This document shows, piece by piece, positions 1 through 11,791 of a DNA stretch of 64,000 nucleotides. Every line of letters begins with the position of its first letter. The stretch's first letter is position 1. Location of the stretch: contig MU001676.1 in NCBI GenBank assembly GCA_010093515.1, positions 1,002,666 through 1,066,665 on the forward strand, given 5' to 3'. The stretch is from Lineolata rhizophorae (taxonomy: Eukaryota > Ascomycota > Dothideomycetes > Lineolatales > Lineolataceae). The position numbers were made by a program, and so were the translations under genes. The notes below the pieces were generated by a model that saw only the letters and a program-made list of their open reading frames with translations, did not search any database and had not been told where the DNA came from.

Positions 1-3000
1 TTCTCGATGTACTTGGTGATGACGACGGGGTGCTCGCGCGACACGTCAGCCGCCTGCTGCAGGTAGGCGGCCAGGTCATGCTGCGAGTAAACCGTGTTCA
101 TGGCCGCGCCCGAGAGCACGTACGAGGGCCTCACTAGGACCGGGTACGAGACGCCGTCGCAGAACTTCATCGCTTCCTCGATGCTCGTCAGCTCCTTCCA
201 GGCCGGCTGGTCGACCGAGATGCGGTCCAGCATGCGCGAGAACTTGTACCGGTTCTCGGCCGTGTCGATCATCTCGGGCGACGTGCCAAGGATTCGCACG
301 TTGAGCCGGTGCAGCGGTAGCGCGATATTGTTGGGCGTCTGCCCGCCCATTGACAGGATGACGCCGCTCGACCGCTCCAGCTGATAGATGTCCAGCACGG
401 TCTCGAGCGTGATGTTGTCAAAGTAGAGCCGGTCCGCCTCGTCATAGTCGGTGCTGACAGTCTCCGGGTTATAATTAACCATGACCGTCTTGAAGCCGTT
501 CTCGCGCAATGTACGGATCGCGCGCACTGAGCACCAGTCAAACTCAACCGACGAGCCGATGCGGTACACGCCTGAGCCCAGCACCATGATGCCCTGGTCC
601 TCGAACGTCACGTCGTGCTCTGACCCGTTGTACGTAAGGTAAAGATAATTAGTGCAAGCCGGAAACTCGGCCGCCACCGTGTCGATCTGCTTGACGACGG
701 GCGTCACGCCCGCGTCGACGCGCATCCGGCGCACGGCGAGCTCGTTGGAGCCCCAGAAGAGCGCGAGCTGGCGGTCCGAGAAGCCGAGGCGCTTCGCATG
801 CGTAATGAGCTCCGGCGACACGTTGCTCGACTTGAGGCCCTTCATGCACTGCCCGAAGTCGCTGAGCCCCTTGAGCTTGCTCAGAAACCATCTGTCGATC
901 TTGGTCATCTCCCAGATCTTGTCGACCGGGTAACCCGAGGCCATGGCATTGGCGATGGCGAAGAGGCGCTGGTCCGAGGGCGTCTGCAGCTCCGTGTCGA
1001 TAGACATGAGAGCCTCAGTCGCGTTGAAGCCCAGGTTGTGCGGGTCGATGGCCCGGATCGCCTTCTGGATGGCTTCTTCAAAGGTCCGTCCGATGCTCAT
1101 CACCTCGCCGACCGACTTCATCGACGACCCCAGCAGCGTCGACACACGCGTAAACTTCTTGAGGTCCCACCGCGGAATCTTGACGACGACGTAATCGAGA
1201 GACGGCTCAAAACAAGCACACGTGACTTTTGTCACCGAATTCGAAATCTCGTTCAGCGGGATGCCCAAGCCCAGCTTAGCCGCGATAAACGCAAGAGGAT
1301 ATCCCGTAGCCTTGGACGCCAGCGCCGACGAGCGCGAAAGTCGCGCATTGACCTCGATGATGCAGTACTCCTTCGAGAACGGATTCAGCGCGTACTGAAT
1401 GTTGCACTCTCCGACGACACCGAGGTGCCGGATGACGTTGACGGCCGTGGTGCGTAGCATGTTGTAGTCCTCGTCCGACAGCGTCTGCGACGGCGCCACG
1501 ACGATGGAATCCCCAGTGTGGATCCCCAGCGGATCGAAGTTCTCCATGTTGCACACGGTGATGCAGTTGTCGCGCGCGTCACGCACCACCTCGTACTCGA
1601 TCTCCTTCCAGCCCTTCATGCTGCGCTCGATCAGCACCTGTGGGCTCGCCGCGAACGCCTTATTGCACAGGTCTAGTAGCTGCGCCTCGTTCTCCGCGAA
1701 TCCGCTACCCAGCCCGCCCAGGGCATAGGCCGCGCGCACGATGACCGGGTAGCCGATGTCGTTGACAACGCGCATGGCCTCGTCCACGGAACTCGCGGAC
1801 GCCGACTTGGCGCACTTCTCACCGATCGACTCCATGCTGCGGGCGAACAGCTCGCGGTCCTCTGTCGTGACGATGGCTTCGATTGGCGTGCCCAGAACCT
1901 TGACGCCCAGGCTCGCAAATTCGTCCCTGAGTTGAATACCGACTTGGAGCGCCGTCTGCCCGCCAAATGTGACATAAATAGCGTCTGGTCTCTCGGCCTT
2001 GATCACCTTGCGCACAAATTCGGCATTCACCGGCAGGAAGTAGACCTTGTCGGCGAGTCCTTTGGACGTCTGAATCGTAGCGATGTTTGGGTTGATGAGA
2101 ATAGTGTAGATGCCCTCTTCCTTGAGTGCTTTGATCGCTTGACTTCCAGAATAGTCAAATTCGCCCGCTTGCCCGATGCTGAGACCACCGCTACCCAGGA
2201 CGAGCGCTTTCTTCACGTTCACCCGTGGATGCAGCCTCTCGTTCTCCAGCCTATCGCCCCCGGGGAAGCGCACTGCTTGGGTCAGAGCTTCCGGGGACGC
2301 GATGCAACGCTTGATTGAGTCGACGAAGACGTCGAAGAGGAACTCTGTATCCTGAGGTCCGGGCGCATGTTCCGGATGGAACTGGACGCTGAAATAAGGC
2401 CGGCTTACGTGCATAATGCCCTCGTTGCTCTTGTCGTTCGCGTTGACGAACAGTTCCCTCCAGTCCGCAGGCAGAGTCTCCGCGTCAACGGCATATCCGT
2501 GGTTCTGTGACGTGATGTAGCATCGCCCGGAAAGAAGGCTCGTGCAGGGAATGTTATGACCACGGTTGCCGAACTTCATTTTCATAGTATCAGCCCCGGC
2601 GGCGCGAGCTAGCAATTGGTGGCCGAGGCAAATGCCGAAGATGGGCACGTAGCCCTCGTCCATCGTGGCACGGATATGCTTGACTGTATCGGCCACCATG
2701 GCCGGATCGCCGGGCCCGTTGGAGATGAAGAGGCCGTCATAATCGCTGCCCGCCATGCGAGCGAAGTCGTAGTCCCACGGCACGACCTGGACCTCGACTC
2801 CACGCTTCACCAAGCATCGCAATTGATTGAACTTGAGGCCGACGTCCACGCAAACCACCCTAACGGGCCTCCCCGAAGGATGCTTCAAAGCCGTCGAAGG
2901 GTCCGGGGTATATGTCTTCGGCTGCTTGATGGACACTGCATAAATGTTAGGTCCTGCCAATGATTTCAAAAGTGCACGAGGCCGAGTAATGGAAACCAGC

Positions 3001-3748
3001 ACTCGCCTTCAGCGACCATATTCTTCATATTCGGGTCCTCCCACACAATCTCCTCGAATTCCATCGGGTGCACGCTCGCGCGCAAATCATCGTGGTACCC
3101 GTTCAGCACCCCATTCTCCTTGACCCCATTCGTCAAGCCCGTCTCCTCCTCCACGCGTCTCTTCTTCTCCATCCGCAGCCTCCCCAACATGCTTCCCTCC
3201 TCCCTAATCATCTTGGTCAACGCTCTCGTATCGACTCCCCACACGGCCGGAACGCCCTGCTCCCTCAACCACGTGCCCAGACTGCTCCGCGCTAAATAAT
3301 GGCTGTAATCCTCTCCTGCATAGCTCGCGACCACCAGCCCCTTGACGTGGATCTCGGCACTCTCGAAGTGTGCCGGCACGTCGGCGCCCAGCAGCGCGTC
3401 CTCACCACCAGCAGCGCCCGTCGCCTCCTCGTCGAAGGAAAGGGAGGAGGAGGAGCTGCCCCGCCCAGGTACCCCGTAGTTCCCCGCCAGCGGGAACGTT
3501 AGCACCAGGATCTGGCCCCGGTAGCTCGGATCCGTCAGCGATTCCGGGTAGCCGACCATGCCCGTCTGGAAGACGAGCTCGCCGGAGGCGGAGACGGGCG
3601 CGCCGAAGCTGTGGCCGTGGGTCGTGAAGCCGGAGGCGAGCTCGAGGGACATGGTGGGTGCGGAGGCGGAGGCGGTGGTGGAGGGAGAGGAGGTGGAGGG
3701 TGAGGCCGTGGCGGGTTCCGATGCTGCCGCTGCTGTGGCGGCGGCCAT
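1..3748 (-). CDS. ura2 (pyrABCN): Multifunctional carbamoyl-phosphate synthase / aspartate carbamoyltransferase, N-terminal part (partial)
   Basis: This enzyme makes carbamoyl phosphate from glutamine and, through a C-terminal ATCase domain outside the window, carbamoyl aspartate, the first steps of pyrimidine synthesis. About 1225 residues are visible. A low-complexity Ala/Ser/Thr leader precedes [13 protein letters not shown] at residue 33. A glutamine amidotransferase domain follows, with [10 protein letters not shown] and its nucleophile Cys near residue 350. The synthetase halves follow, and the window edge falls in the second half ([12 protein letters not shown]). One 71-bp intron (2936-3006) restores VAE-VSIKQPK; its donor is GCGAGT, so it is a GC-AG intron with a CTAAC branch point. 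The amidotransferase carries a Ser-rich insertion after GNYGVP. The first ATG (3748) was chosen; the ATG at 3652 is the alternative start. Family identity is very secure. Confidence 0.95.
2936..3006 (-). other. GC-AG intron of ura2
   Basis: The exon ends GCT GAA G and is followed by GCGAGT. The 3' end reads CTAACATTTATGCAG, then TG TCC ATC. Only this junction keeps the conserved VAEVSIKQPK reading. The nearby GT (4 bases on) would break the frame. Confidence 0.85.
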
Positions 3749-5064
3749 CGTGGAGGGTTTGGTGGGACGAACCGGCGGGGCGTCGGTGGACGGTGAGGCC
3801 CGCAGCAGCGGGGGAAAAGGAAAGGTAGGGGTTCGCGGGGATTAACAAACAGAGCGGGGAAGAAACGCGGGGGAGGGAATGACGAGACAGCAATTGGGAA
3901 AGGCGGGGCGAGAGGAGAAAGGAAAAAAGGAAGAAGTCGTGGGCGAAGGGGCACACGGCGTGCAGAGCAAGGGAAAAGGGCACGAGAAATAAATTTTTAG
4001 TGCACCCACTCGCACTTTCCTCGATGTCTGGATTCGCCCTTTCCCGCCCTGGCTCGCCTGTGCTGCAGGCCCAGCCCGCGGCGGGGCCCTGGACCAATGG
4101 GCCCCGCGCTTGCGGCGAATGGGCCTAGCGGGGGCCCCGGCCGGTGCAGATGCGCCCCCGCCGCGCATGCGAGATCTGCTCACCGCCTGGGCCAGGGGGT
4201 GCGGAGAGAGCGTGTCAGCCGCAGCTCAGGCAGAGCGGAACAAAAATTCTGCTTAACCCATGTTCGTACCAGGAAACAATGTCGAGGATGCAGGAGGGTT
4301 TGTCTGCATTGCAGAATCGTTCTCCGAGCGAGGTATCCAACTATGCACAGACCAGACCCCCGTTAATCGCTATTCTCAACGCCTGGCGCCAACTGTCCTT
4401 GTACCGGGGTACGCTCAGAGCCCGGACGGTAAGGCATCGGGCTGAAGGACATGTCACGTCACACGACACTGGGATTCAGATGTCATGACGCCAAATGCTC
4501 TGCTCAACATCCCTGGAAACCGTGCTTACTTTTGACTATCGAAGCAAAAACTTCAATTTTGAGTGCTGATAATCGTAAACCAGCTCAATTCTGAACTCCG
4601 CAGAAAAGCATTCGTTGTGAAAGTTCTCCTACGCCTCCGCGGCAAATCATGCCATCCGAATCTCATATCCGAAGTCCCGAAAGAAAAGGAGACCTCGCAA
4701 TTCTCTGCCGCCCTTTCAACCAACTTTGTAACTTCCTAACCGTCCCTCGAAAACTAGAAGCTTTTGAAATTTCGAGCCTATCGCCGAACTTTTGAAATGC
4801 GGAAGCAAACCCATGTCTCGTTCCGGGGCTCATCCCTCCATCCGCTGCTGATTTCAAGGTTGACACTCGTCACGCCCTTTGGAATCTCAAAATAAACCTA
4901 CCGTACTAAGAAAAGATGCAGAAAGACATAGAAAAACAAGAAGAAATAAGAAAAGAAAAGAAGAGGAAATAGAAGCAGTCCTTCCACCCAAATTTTTTGC
5001 ACCGTGACGGCTCCCTATGACTAACTTCTAGGTAGTGGTAGCTGGTTCGTCTCCTTCGGCTTTC
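3749..5064. promoter_or_regulatory. Upstream region of ura2 / 3' side of the SNF2 gene
   Basis: These 1316 bases separate two co-oriented genes. The part next to ura2 is GC-rich and the part after about 4490 is A-rich, with an oligo-A tract near 4910-4980. Open frames such as that at 4144-4488 match nothing I know. No TATA box or other defined motif was recognised. Confidence 0.5.
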
Positions 5065-8000
5065 TTAGTCCTTGTCTTCCGTGATAATGAAGTGATTTCC
5101 GGCTTCGTCTTCGCCAACTGGACCGAACAGTTTCATCAGATCCATAACAGTCCGCCTGCGAATTCAGTTAGCCAAAACAAGCCCTAGCAAGAATCACGAC
5201 AAAAAAAAAAAAAAAACAATCTTACTCCTTCGGCTCCGCCATGACCTGATTAATCTCCGTTTGCTTCTGCTTCTGCATCCAGATAATATCGGTATCGATA
5301 GTATCCTCAACCACAAACCTTGTCATCTCCGTCTTCTGCTCCTGCCCACGCCGGAAAACCCGACAAAATGCCTGCTGATCCATGCTGAAATTCCACCAGG
5401 GATCCACGATGATAACCTTGCTCGCCATAGTCAAATTGAGCCCGATGCCGCCCGACTTCAGACTGGCAAGCATGACCTTCTTCCGCTCATCGAGCGCAAA
5501 CTCCTCGATCGCCTTGTTGCGACTATCCAGCGACATGCCGCCATAATACATCACGGAGCCCCACCCCTCGACTCCGCAAATGCGTTCCAGGATCTTCAAC
5601 ATGTCGATGAACTGGCTGTAAACAATGACCTTCAGGCCCGGGCGCTCCGCGAACCAATTCAGCAGCTGCGCCTTGATACACAACGTCTTGGCGCTCGGCA
5701 ACAACGCCTCATTCTCGACGCTCCGAATCCAACTATTCTGCTTCTTTCCCCGGGCCCTCTTACCTCCTAGCCCCATCCCTCCCCCCGCCCCCGCCACCGC
5801 CCCACCAGCAGCATCCTCCAAGTCCGCCTCCACCGCCTCCATGTGCCCGTACTGGGTCCCGCACTGCGCGCACCGCGCCTGCAGCTCGTCCTTGCGCGCG
5901 GCCTCCTCCGCCATATCCCCCGCGCAGCCCCTGCAGAAGACGTGTTTGCACGTCGTCCGGCATAGGTCGTCCCTGCTGCCGCACCGCCAGCACCTCGTTT
6001 CGGCTTCGGCGTCGCGGTTGATGCGGGCGTCAAGCAAGTTGACGTAGCGCTTGAAGGGGTAGGCAAGGCCGTGTCCGCCGCCCGTGTGGCTGTAGTCGGC
6101 GGGCTTCGGAGCGGGCTTGGGGCCGGCGCTCGCGGGGCTGGAGGGGGGTTCTGGAAGGTTTGAGGGGGGCTGGTTCGTGGACTCTGTGGTCATATTGTCC
6201 TTTTCGCTAGGCTGGTCGATAGAGGTGGCAATCGTGTTCGTTTCGGTAGGTGGATTAGTGGAGTCGGCGGTCGTATTTGTTGTTTCGGCAAGTTGATTGG
6301 TAGGGGCGGCAGTCGCATTGTCTGTTTCAGTGGATTGCTTGGTGATGGAACCGGCTGTCGTGTTGTTTGTTTCTGCAGCTTGGTCGTCGTTCCCGTCGAC
6401 TTGAGTGCTTTTTTCTGCGTGTTCATCATAACTCGCCACCAACTTGCGTAGGTGAACCAGATACGCGTTCCGCTGATCATCCGACGACTCCATCTCGGCC
6501 TCAGACAACTCCCGAAGCTTTTCGATATCCTCGCGCAGCAAAAGGTCCTCCATTACGTCCTGTATCGTCATAACGTGGCCCGTAATGCGCCGCAGGATCA
6601 AAAGAAGGACCAGGATGTTGTTGTAGACTTTTCTCTGATCTCGATTGGCTTGACTGCGCGCCAACACGTTGATCCGCTCGATGATGCGCCTCTTGATGAT
6701 ACTGTAGATGGCGCGCTCGATCTGGTTGAAGCGGCAGCTGATGGTTTGCTGGTTCGTCTGCGGCAGCTTGAGCAGCGGGGCCCCAAGCAGAGTGTCAGCG
6801 TGCGTGCGACGCAGCATCACCTTGCTGAGGATATGGTGCAGACGGTCCGTCTTGTAGAAGTTTGTGTCGCCTGCGAAGTTCTGGCGGAAGATTCCCCGGG
6901 TGGCGCACACGTGGGGCACCTTGATGAACTTGAAATATGGATACAATTCTTCCAACGAATTCGTAATCGGCGTACCGGAGATTGCCCAGTAGTGTTTTGC
7001 TTTGAGGCAGCGGCATGCCATTGACGTTTTGGACCGCCAATTCTTGATCGCGGTGGCTTCGTCTAGGACAACGCGAAGCCAGTTCACCTTGTGCAGCGGC
7101 CCGCGGTTTTTCTCGAAGAAGTCCCTGAGATACTCCTCCTCAGCTTCCTTCCCCTCAATCTCCTTAGGAACTTTACAGCGCGGATAGGAGCCCAAGAGCT
7201 CGCTGTACGACGTCAAGACGACGTCGTAATGTGTGGCGAAAAGGTCGCTGGCATCTTCGATGCGGTTCTGGCCCACGTAAGGCAGCACGCGGAGCTTGGG
7301 AGCAAACTGCTTCGTCTGCTGCTTCCACTGAGTGACCAAGCTAGCGGGCAGCACGATCAGCGTGGAGCGAGGCTGAATGCCTTTCTCCGGCAGGCCCGCC
7401 ACAATGTTTGCTAGCATCATGACAGTCTTGCCTAGGCCCATTTCGTCCGCCACGATGCCGCCCTTAGGCTCCTGCGTTCCCGTCTCGCGTCGACGCAGCC
7501 ACGAGGCGCCGAGCAGCTGATAATGGGGCAAAGAAGCTTCCAAATTTTTAACCTTCCATCCACCGCTGCCGTCGGATCGCGCAGGCGGGCTGAAATCTCT
7601 TGTTGCGTCATATAGATGCCTGGTCTCTATCTTGGCCATCCTCTTCTGGTCCTGAGGTACCGAAGCGACCAAAGCCGCGAGAGCCTTCGATTTATCTTTC
7701 TGGTCTGTCACTGGCGTTTCCCGAGCATCCTGGTATTGAGCTGAGGCTTTGAACACGTCGCTCGTGAGCAGGCTGCCCACATTGGCCAAGTTCGGACCCG
7801 TCTGCGCTTCTTCACCTACTCCACGACCGCGTCCACGTCCCCGTCCACGTCCTCTACCCTTCCCCTTAGAGCTATCGCCGCCACCCCTACCTTTAGAGCT
7901 CTTAGAATCAGCTTTGTCCACATGCTTCTCAGCAGCTTTACGCCTCTTGCTAGGCTTTTCCGCCTCGTCAGCAGCCTTGCGCTTGCCGCGGCCCCTACCA

Positions 8001-9484
8001 CGATCGTTGGCGCCCTTCCGTATAGCCTTTCCCCCATCTTTCACGAACTCACTAAACGCAACGTCTTCGTCATCTTCATCTTCATCGTCAGCCTCTAGGT
8101 TCGGAGCATGGGCGACCATGGCCTGAATCTGGCTCTGCCTCGACATTGGAGCCGCATTTTGGTCCATTTGCTCAACGTCGTGTCCTCCCAGCCCAGTGGA
8201 AGCTCCAAGGTTCTTTCGACCGCGACCGCGGCCCCGCCCAGTCGGCACAAGTGTAGGGTCCCTCGTAGTCCCCTCCTCATCGTCGATGTCGTCATCTTCT
8301 TCGTTGCCCCTATTCCTAGCATTCAGTTTTCTCTGTTTGGCCAGGTCGGATTGCATTTTCAACGCCGATAAGGCGAATATGTCCTCGAACGATACCTGCC
8401 CCTTCTTTTGCTTCTTGTCGTACTCTTTCTTTTTCTCCAAGTACTCCTTTTCCTTTGCATCATCGTCTTCGCTCTCCTCTACTTCGACTTCCCCGACCGA
8501 CGGCAACAATGAACTGCGCCCAGACGGGTTCGGACGCGAGCTGACCTGGATCTGCTCTCCCGGTATTGGCTTACCCGTGTCATCTTTCTTTTTCTGAATC
8601 GCGGTGAGCAGTTTTTGCTTCATCTTTATAGCCGTAGGATCCGGATGCGCGGGCTGCTGGCTGAAAAACAGCGACTCGTTGTTCGTAGTGGGAACGGTTT
8701 GCGCTTCGTCCTCGTCGTCCTCATCGCAGTATACTTCAGGTAGAAGTATACTACCACCTGGCGTACGGCGGCCGGCTTGGGCAGCCGAGGGGGGCGAAGC
8801 TGAGTTTTGCAGTTTTATTGTGGCATCATTCTGAACAGTCCCTTCCTCCTTAGCCCCTAGAAAAATAGGGCTGCCGAGGTGCAATAACGTCTTCAGAGCG
8901 CGTTCAGTCGAATCTTCGGTGGAATTAAGTGAAGTTTCTAAGGCGGCCTGCACATCTGACGAGTTATCCACTTTTGCAACAGTTTGATCCGCGGTAGATA
9001 CCTGTGTGGTGAGTTCCTCAGATTGTGGGATCTTGTCTGGTTCTGTGTTCGGATCCTGTTGTTCGTTCAGACTAGGCATCGAAAACATAGGTGATGGCAC
9101 CTTGGATGGAAGTTGCTCGCGAGCAGCGGCACTTGAATTAGGATCTTCGTTATCTGCATGTGGCTTGATGTTATCCACGAGAGCATCGTTTGTAGCTGTT
9201 ATCTTGATTGCATCGGCGGGTTCTTGAATATGCTCCTTGACGTCCGAAGTTGTTTCCCCCGTAGCATCGTTAGAAATTGGAACTCGAGCTGAATTTTCAC
9301 CCTGCGTTTGTGTTATCACGGTATCCTCATTGTCTTTGGCAGCTTGTGGAGTGTGTTTGTCGGCCGGACCCTGCTCCTGTTTGTACCACGATGATGTTAT
9401 GTTATCAAGGTCGATGTCACCGCCAGATACATCAGATTGAGCATCTACGACCTCAGCGATGTTGTTTTCGTCGTCGTTTGGCAT
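5065..9484 (-). CDS. SNF2-family ATPase with RING finger
   Basis: This is a nuclear DNA-dependent ATPase of the RING-containing SNF2 group (ULS1/RAD5/HLTF-like), expected to remodel chromatin or evict proteins from DNA. The deduced protein is 1449 aa. Residues 1-640 are acidic, Ser/Thr-rich and contain RG-rich nuclear-type basic patches. The SNF2 N domain begins near 650, with Walker A DEMGLGKT (~681) and motif II DEAT (~806) in place of DEAH/DEGH. A RING (CWRCGS...CKHVFC...CAQCG) lies at about 1165-1211, and helicase C (VIVYSQFIDM to CRVFRRGQEQKT) at about 1275-1400. A Thr/Asn-rich repeat-like linker lies before the RING. A 70-bp intron (5156-5225) has its GTAAGA donor overlapping an apparent TAA stop. 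Splicing adds 29 residues (RTVMDLMKLFGPVG...), an ending typical of the family. The exact orthologue is not certain. Confidence 0.92.
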
Positions 9485-11791
9485 CGTGAAATTGCGAACG
9501 GAGATATAGACTATATTATTCTGGTTCTCCGTTCGAATATGGCGTTTTAGGCGTAATCAGATGACTAGGCTTTGTAGCGCAGTGGTAACAGGTGTATGAC
9601 CGTAGAAGTGTGTAGAGGTTTGGTGTTATCAAAGAATGGGCAGGAAAGAAGAAGCTTGATAGATTCGAGGTCGGGGTGGAAAGAAGTTGAAAGGTAAGTG
9701 TATGGTTCGAACTTTGTATGCGTGCAGAGTTTGAGTACCGAAGGCTGAACGTATCACTTCAACATATGATGTCGTTGAATGAAGTTACGCATCAACCAAA
9801 GTCGATTTAGAGCACCTGCTAGCGTAATCTGACGCTGAGGAAATAGGATGTCATGTGAACATGCTATATGTGTTACTAGATGTACGGAAAATAGAATATC
9901 TGCAGGCTCCAAGAAGCATAGCGTGAAAGAACAGAAGAGTTTTGGTGAGGCATGAAAGTACTTTGTAATTAAAAGATTGCCTTGACAAGAGGAGGCAGAT
10001 AACAAAACTAAATAGTAATTCACGCATGGGACAACTGAACATAGAAAGTGTGCTGATTTATTTATATATATGCATTACAAGGTACACTGAACTGGAGAAC
10101 ATAAGCGAAAGAAACTCGCACGAAATGTAAAAGACAGGAGCTAGATGATATTACCAAATTTGAAAATGCGAGATCTTATCAAAGCGTCTCGTAGCATCAG
10201 CCATTTTGTAACTTACAATTCTGAATGCCTACTAATGCTTGATGAGTGGGTACATTTATCAAGCATTATTAGACATCCAGAATTGTAATTTAGTGTGGGA
10301 CATAATGCCTAAAGTGAAAATAAGAACGTCAGCTGTCTGTAGTGTCACTTCACCGACGCATTTTTAGAGCATATAAAAATTTTAATACCTGTATACATCG
10401 CAATTTAGTCCAGATGCTAATAGTCCAGGTGCTAATGAGAAAACAAGTTGTTTCTTGGAGCAACATATTAATGCAGAGAATATTTGTGGATGTAGGTACA
10501 CTATTGATACTCTGCAGATGTCGGCCTGGATCCCATTGTTTTTTATTTCAAAGCATAGCTCAACTGTGTTGTTTGCATTGACCAAAACCTAAAAGCGAAG
10601 AACCAGCATGTATTCTGTTTTGGCTATAATTGCGCCTAGAAAAGTAAGAGTTGAAAATAGAGACGTATTCAAGTGCAGATGTAGCACCGGAAAGTTAGTT
10701 TTGGTGAGTAGGTTGCCAAGACTGCCTGAAACGCAAAACGCCAAGATGTGGCGTCGAAATAAGCACGCGATATTAAAAGGCCCGAGTGGCTCTTCGTTTT
10801 GTCACGCACCCCGACCGACATTCCGACCAACTCCAACGCCTTCGCCTGCCCGCAGCAAGGCAAGTTTCAGCGTACGAAGGTCGGTCAGCGCCTGCGTCAT
10901 CCTAGGGCAAGTCCGAAATCACGTGCGTCAGCTTGGCGTCCGACGGCGCCTCCGAGAACAGAGTAGAGCCGGCGAACTGCACGCCACAATAAACCCTACG
11001 TACGTACGCGTTAGCTACTTGTGGCGCGGTGCAGCTGACGCCGGCTCGCCATTGGCTTGGAGCTAGACCGCCACGAGGGCTTGTTCAGCTGCGCTGCACC
11101 GCCGCAGGCTGGCCTGGACCGACCCCGGCCACCCGGGCCCGGAGCCGCCGCTAGCTCACGCCGGCCAGACCGGGAACGGCCAATTGGCAGACGCCGGCAT
11201 CGTGTGCGGTGGGCACATGTCGTGCGCCGTCCGCAACTCCCCTCCGCAGCCACCTGCTTTTGCGCTCCGTCCTTATCGTCGAGCGGTGGCAGACCTTGTG
11301 TTTCCCGCCACAACTGTTTCGAGTGCCGGGATGAGCGCCGGGGTTGTCGTTGTAGGGCTGAGCAATTGTTACGTATTGTCCTACTTCCCTGCTGGTTTCT
11401 GATATATTTCAGGAGTGCCCGTACGGAACGTGGAGCATACATTTCTTGGCCCTGGTCGTTGTGAGAGAGCCGAAAACCGCATGCATGCCCCTGCGCGCGC
11501 ACTAGCTCCCTGCGCAGAGCTGAACGAACCTGTCTCGACTGCTTACCCATCTTGCTTTTGGTCGTCTCTCGCTTTTTGGATGCACGCGAGCATGAGATCG
11601 AGACTAGCCGTCTCGTCCTGCTCCGAGCCCCAATACTGATACTGAGACCGCACACCATACTCCTCTTCTCCTCTCTTACTTGCCCTCTGCACCGTTCCTC
11701 TCTCCCTCTTACTTTTCTCGAATCCCTTCCCCCCTGGCCCGCGGGCTTTCAAGCCCCAGCCAACTCCAGCCCTCTACCGCACTCCACCACC
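9485..11791. promoter_or_regulatory. AT-rich divergent intergenic region
   Basis: This 2.3-kb gap lies between two genes that point away from each other. From about 9500 to 10700 it is clearly AT-richer than its surroundings and holds only short frames. A hairpin lies at 10210-10291. The part from about 10870 to 11470 is GC-rich, with open frames on both strands that resemble no known protein. The last 300 bases are pyrimidine-rich, as is usual for a fungal promoter and leader. Confidence 0.5.
10210..10291. repeat. Inverted repeat / hairpin, 29-bp arms
   Basis: The left arm (10215-10243) and right arm (10258-10286) are inverted copies matching at 26 of 29 positions, around a 14-nt loop. Weaker pairing extends about 5 bases outward. 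On a minus-strand transcript two of the three mismatches become G-U pairs. It could be a small-RNA precursor, a remnant of a short foldback element, or a DNA cruciform; the sequence alone does not decide. Confidence 0.8.

Noticed and set aside
9571-9640. A-box-like TGTAGCGCAGTGGTAAC suggesting a tRNA or tRNA-derived repeat
   Set aside because: The expected B box is badly degenerate and no cloverleaf can be drawn; probably chance.
11552-11791. 80-codon upstream extension of the membrane-protein frame
   Set aside because: It contains no ATG (it opens at TTG), is rich in CT tracts typical of a leader, and the ATG at 11792 has a good context.
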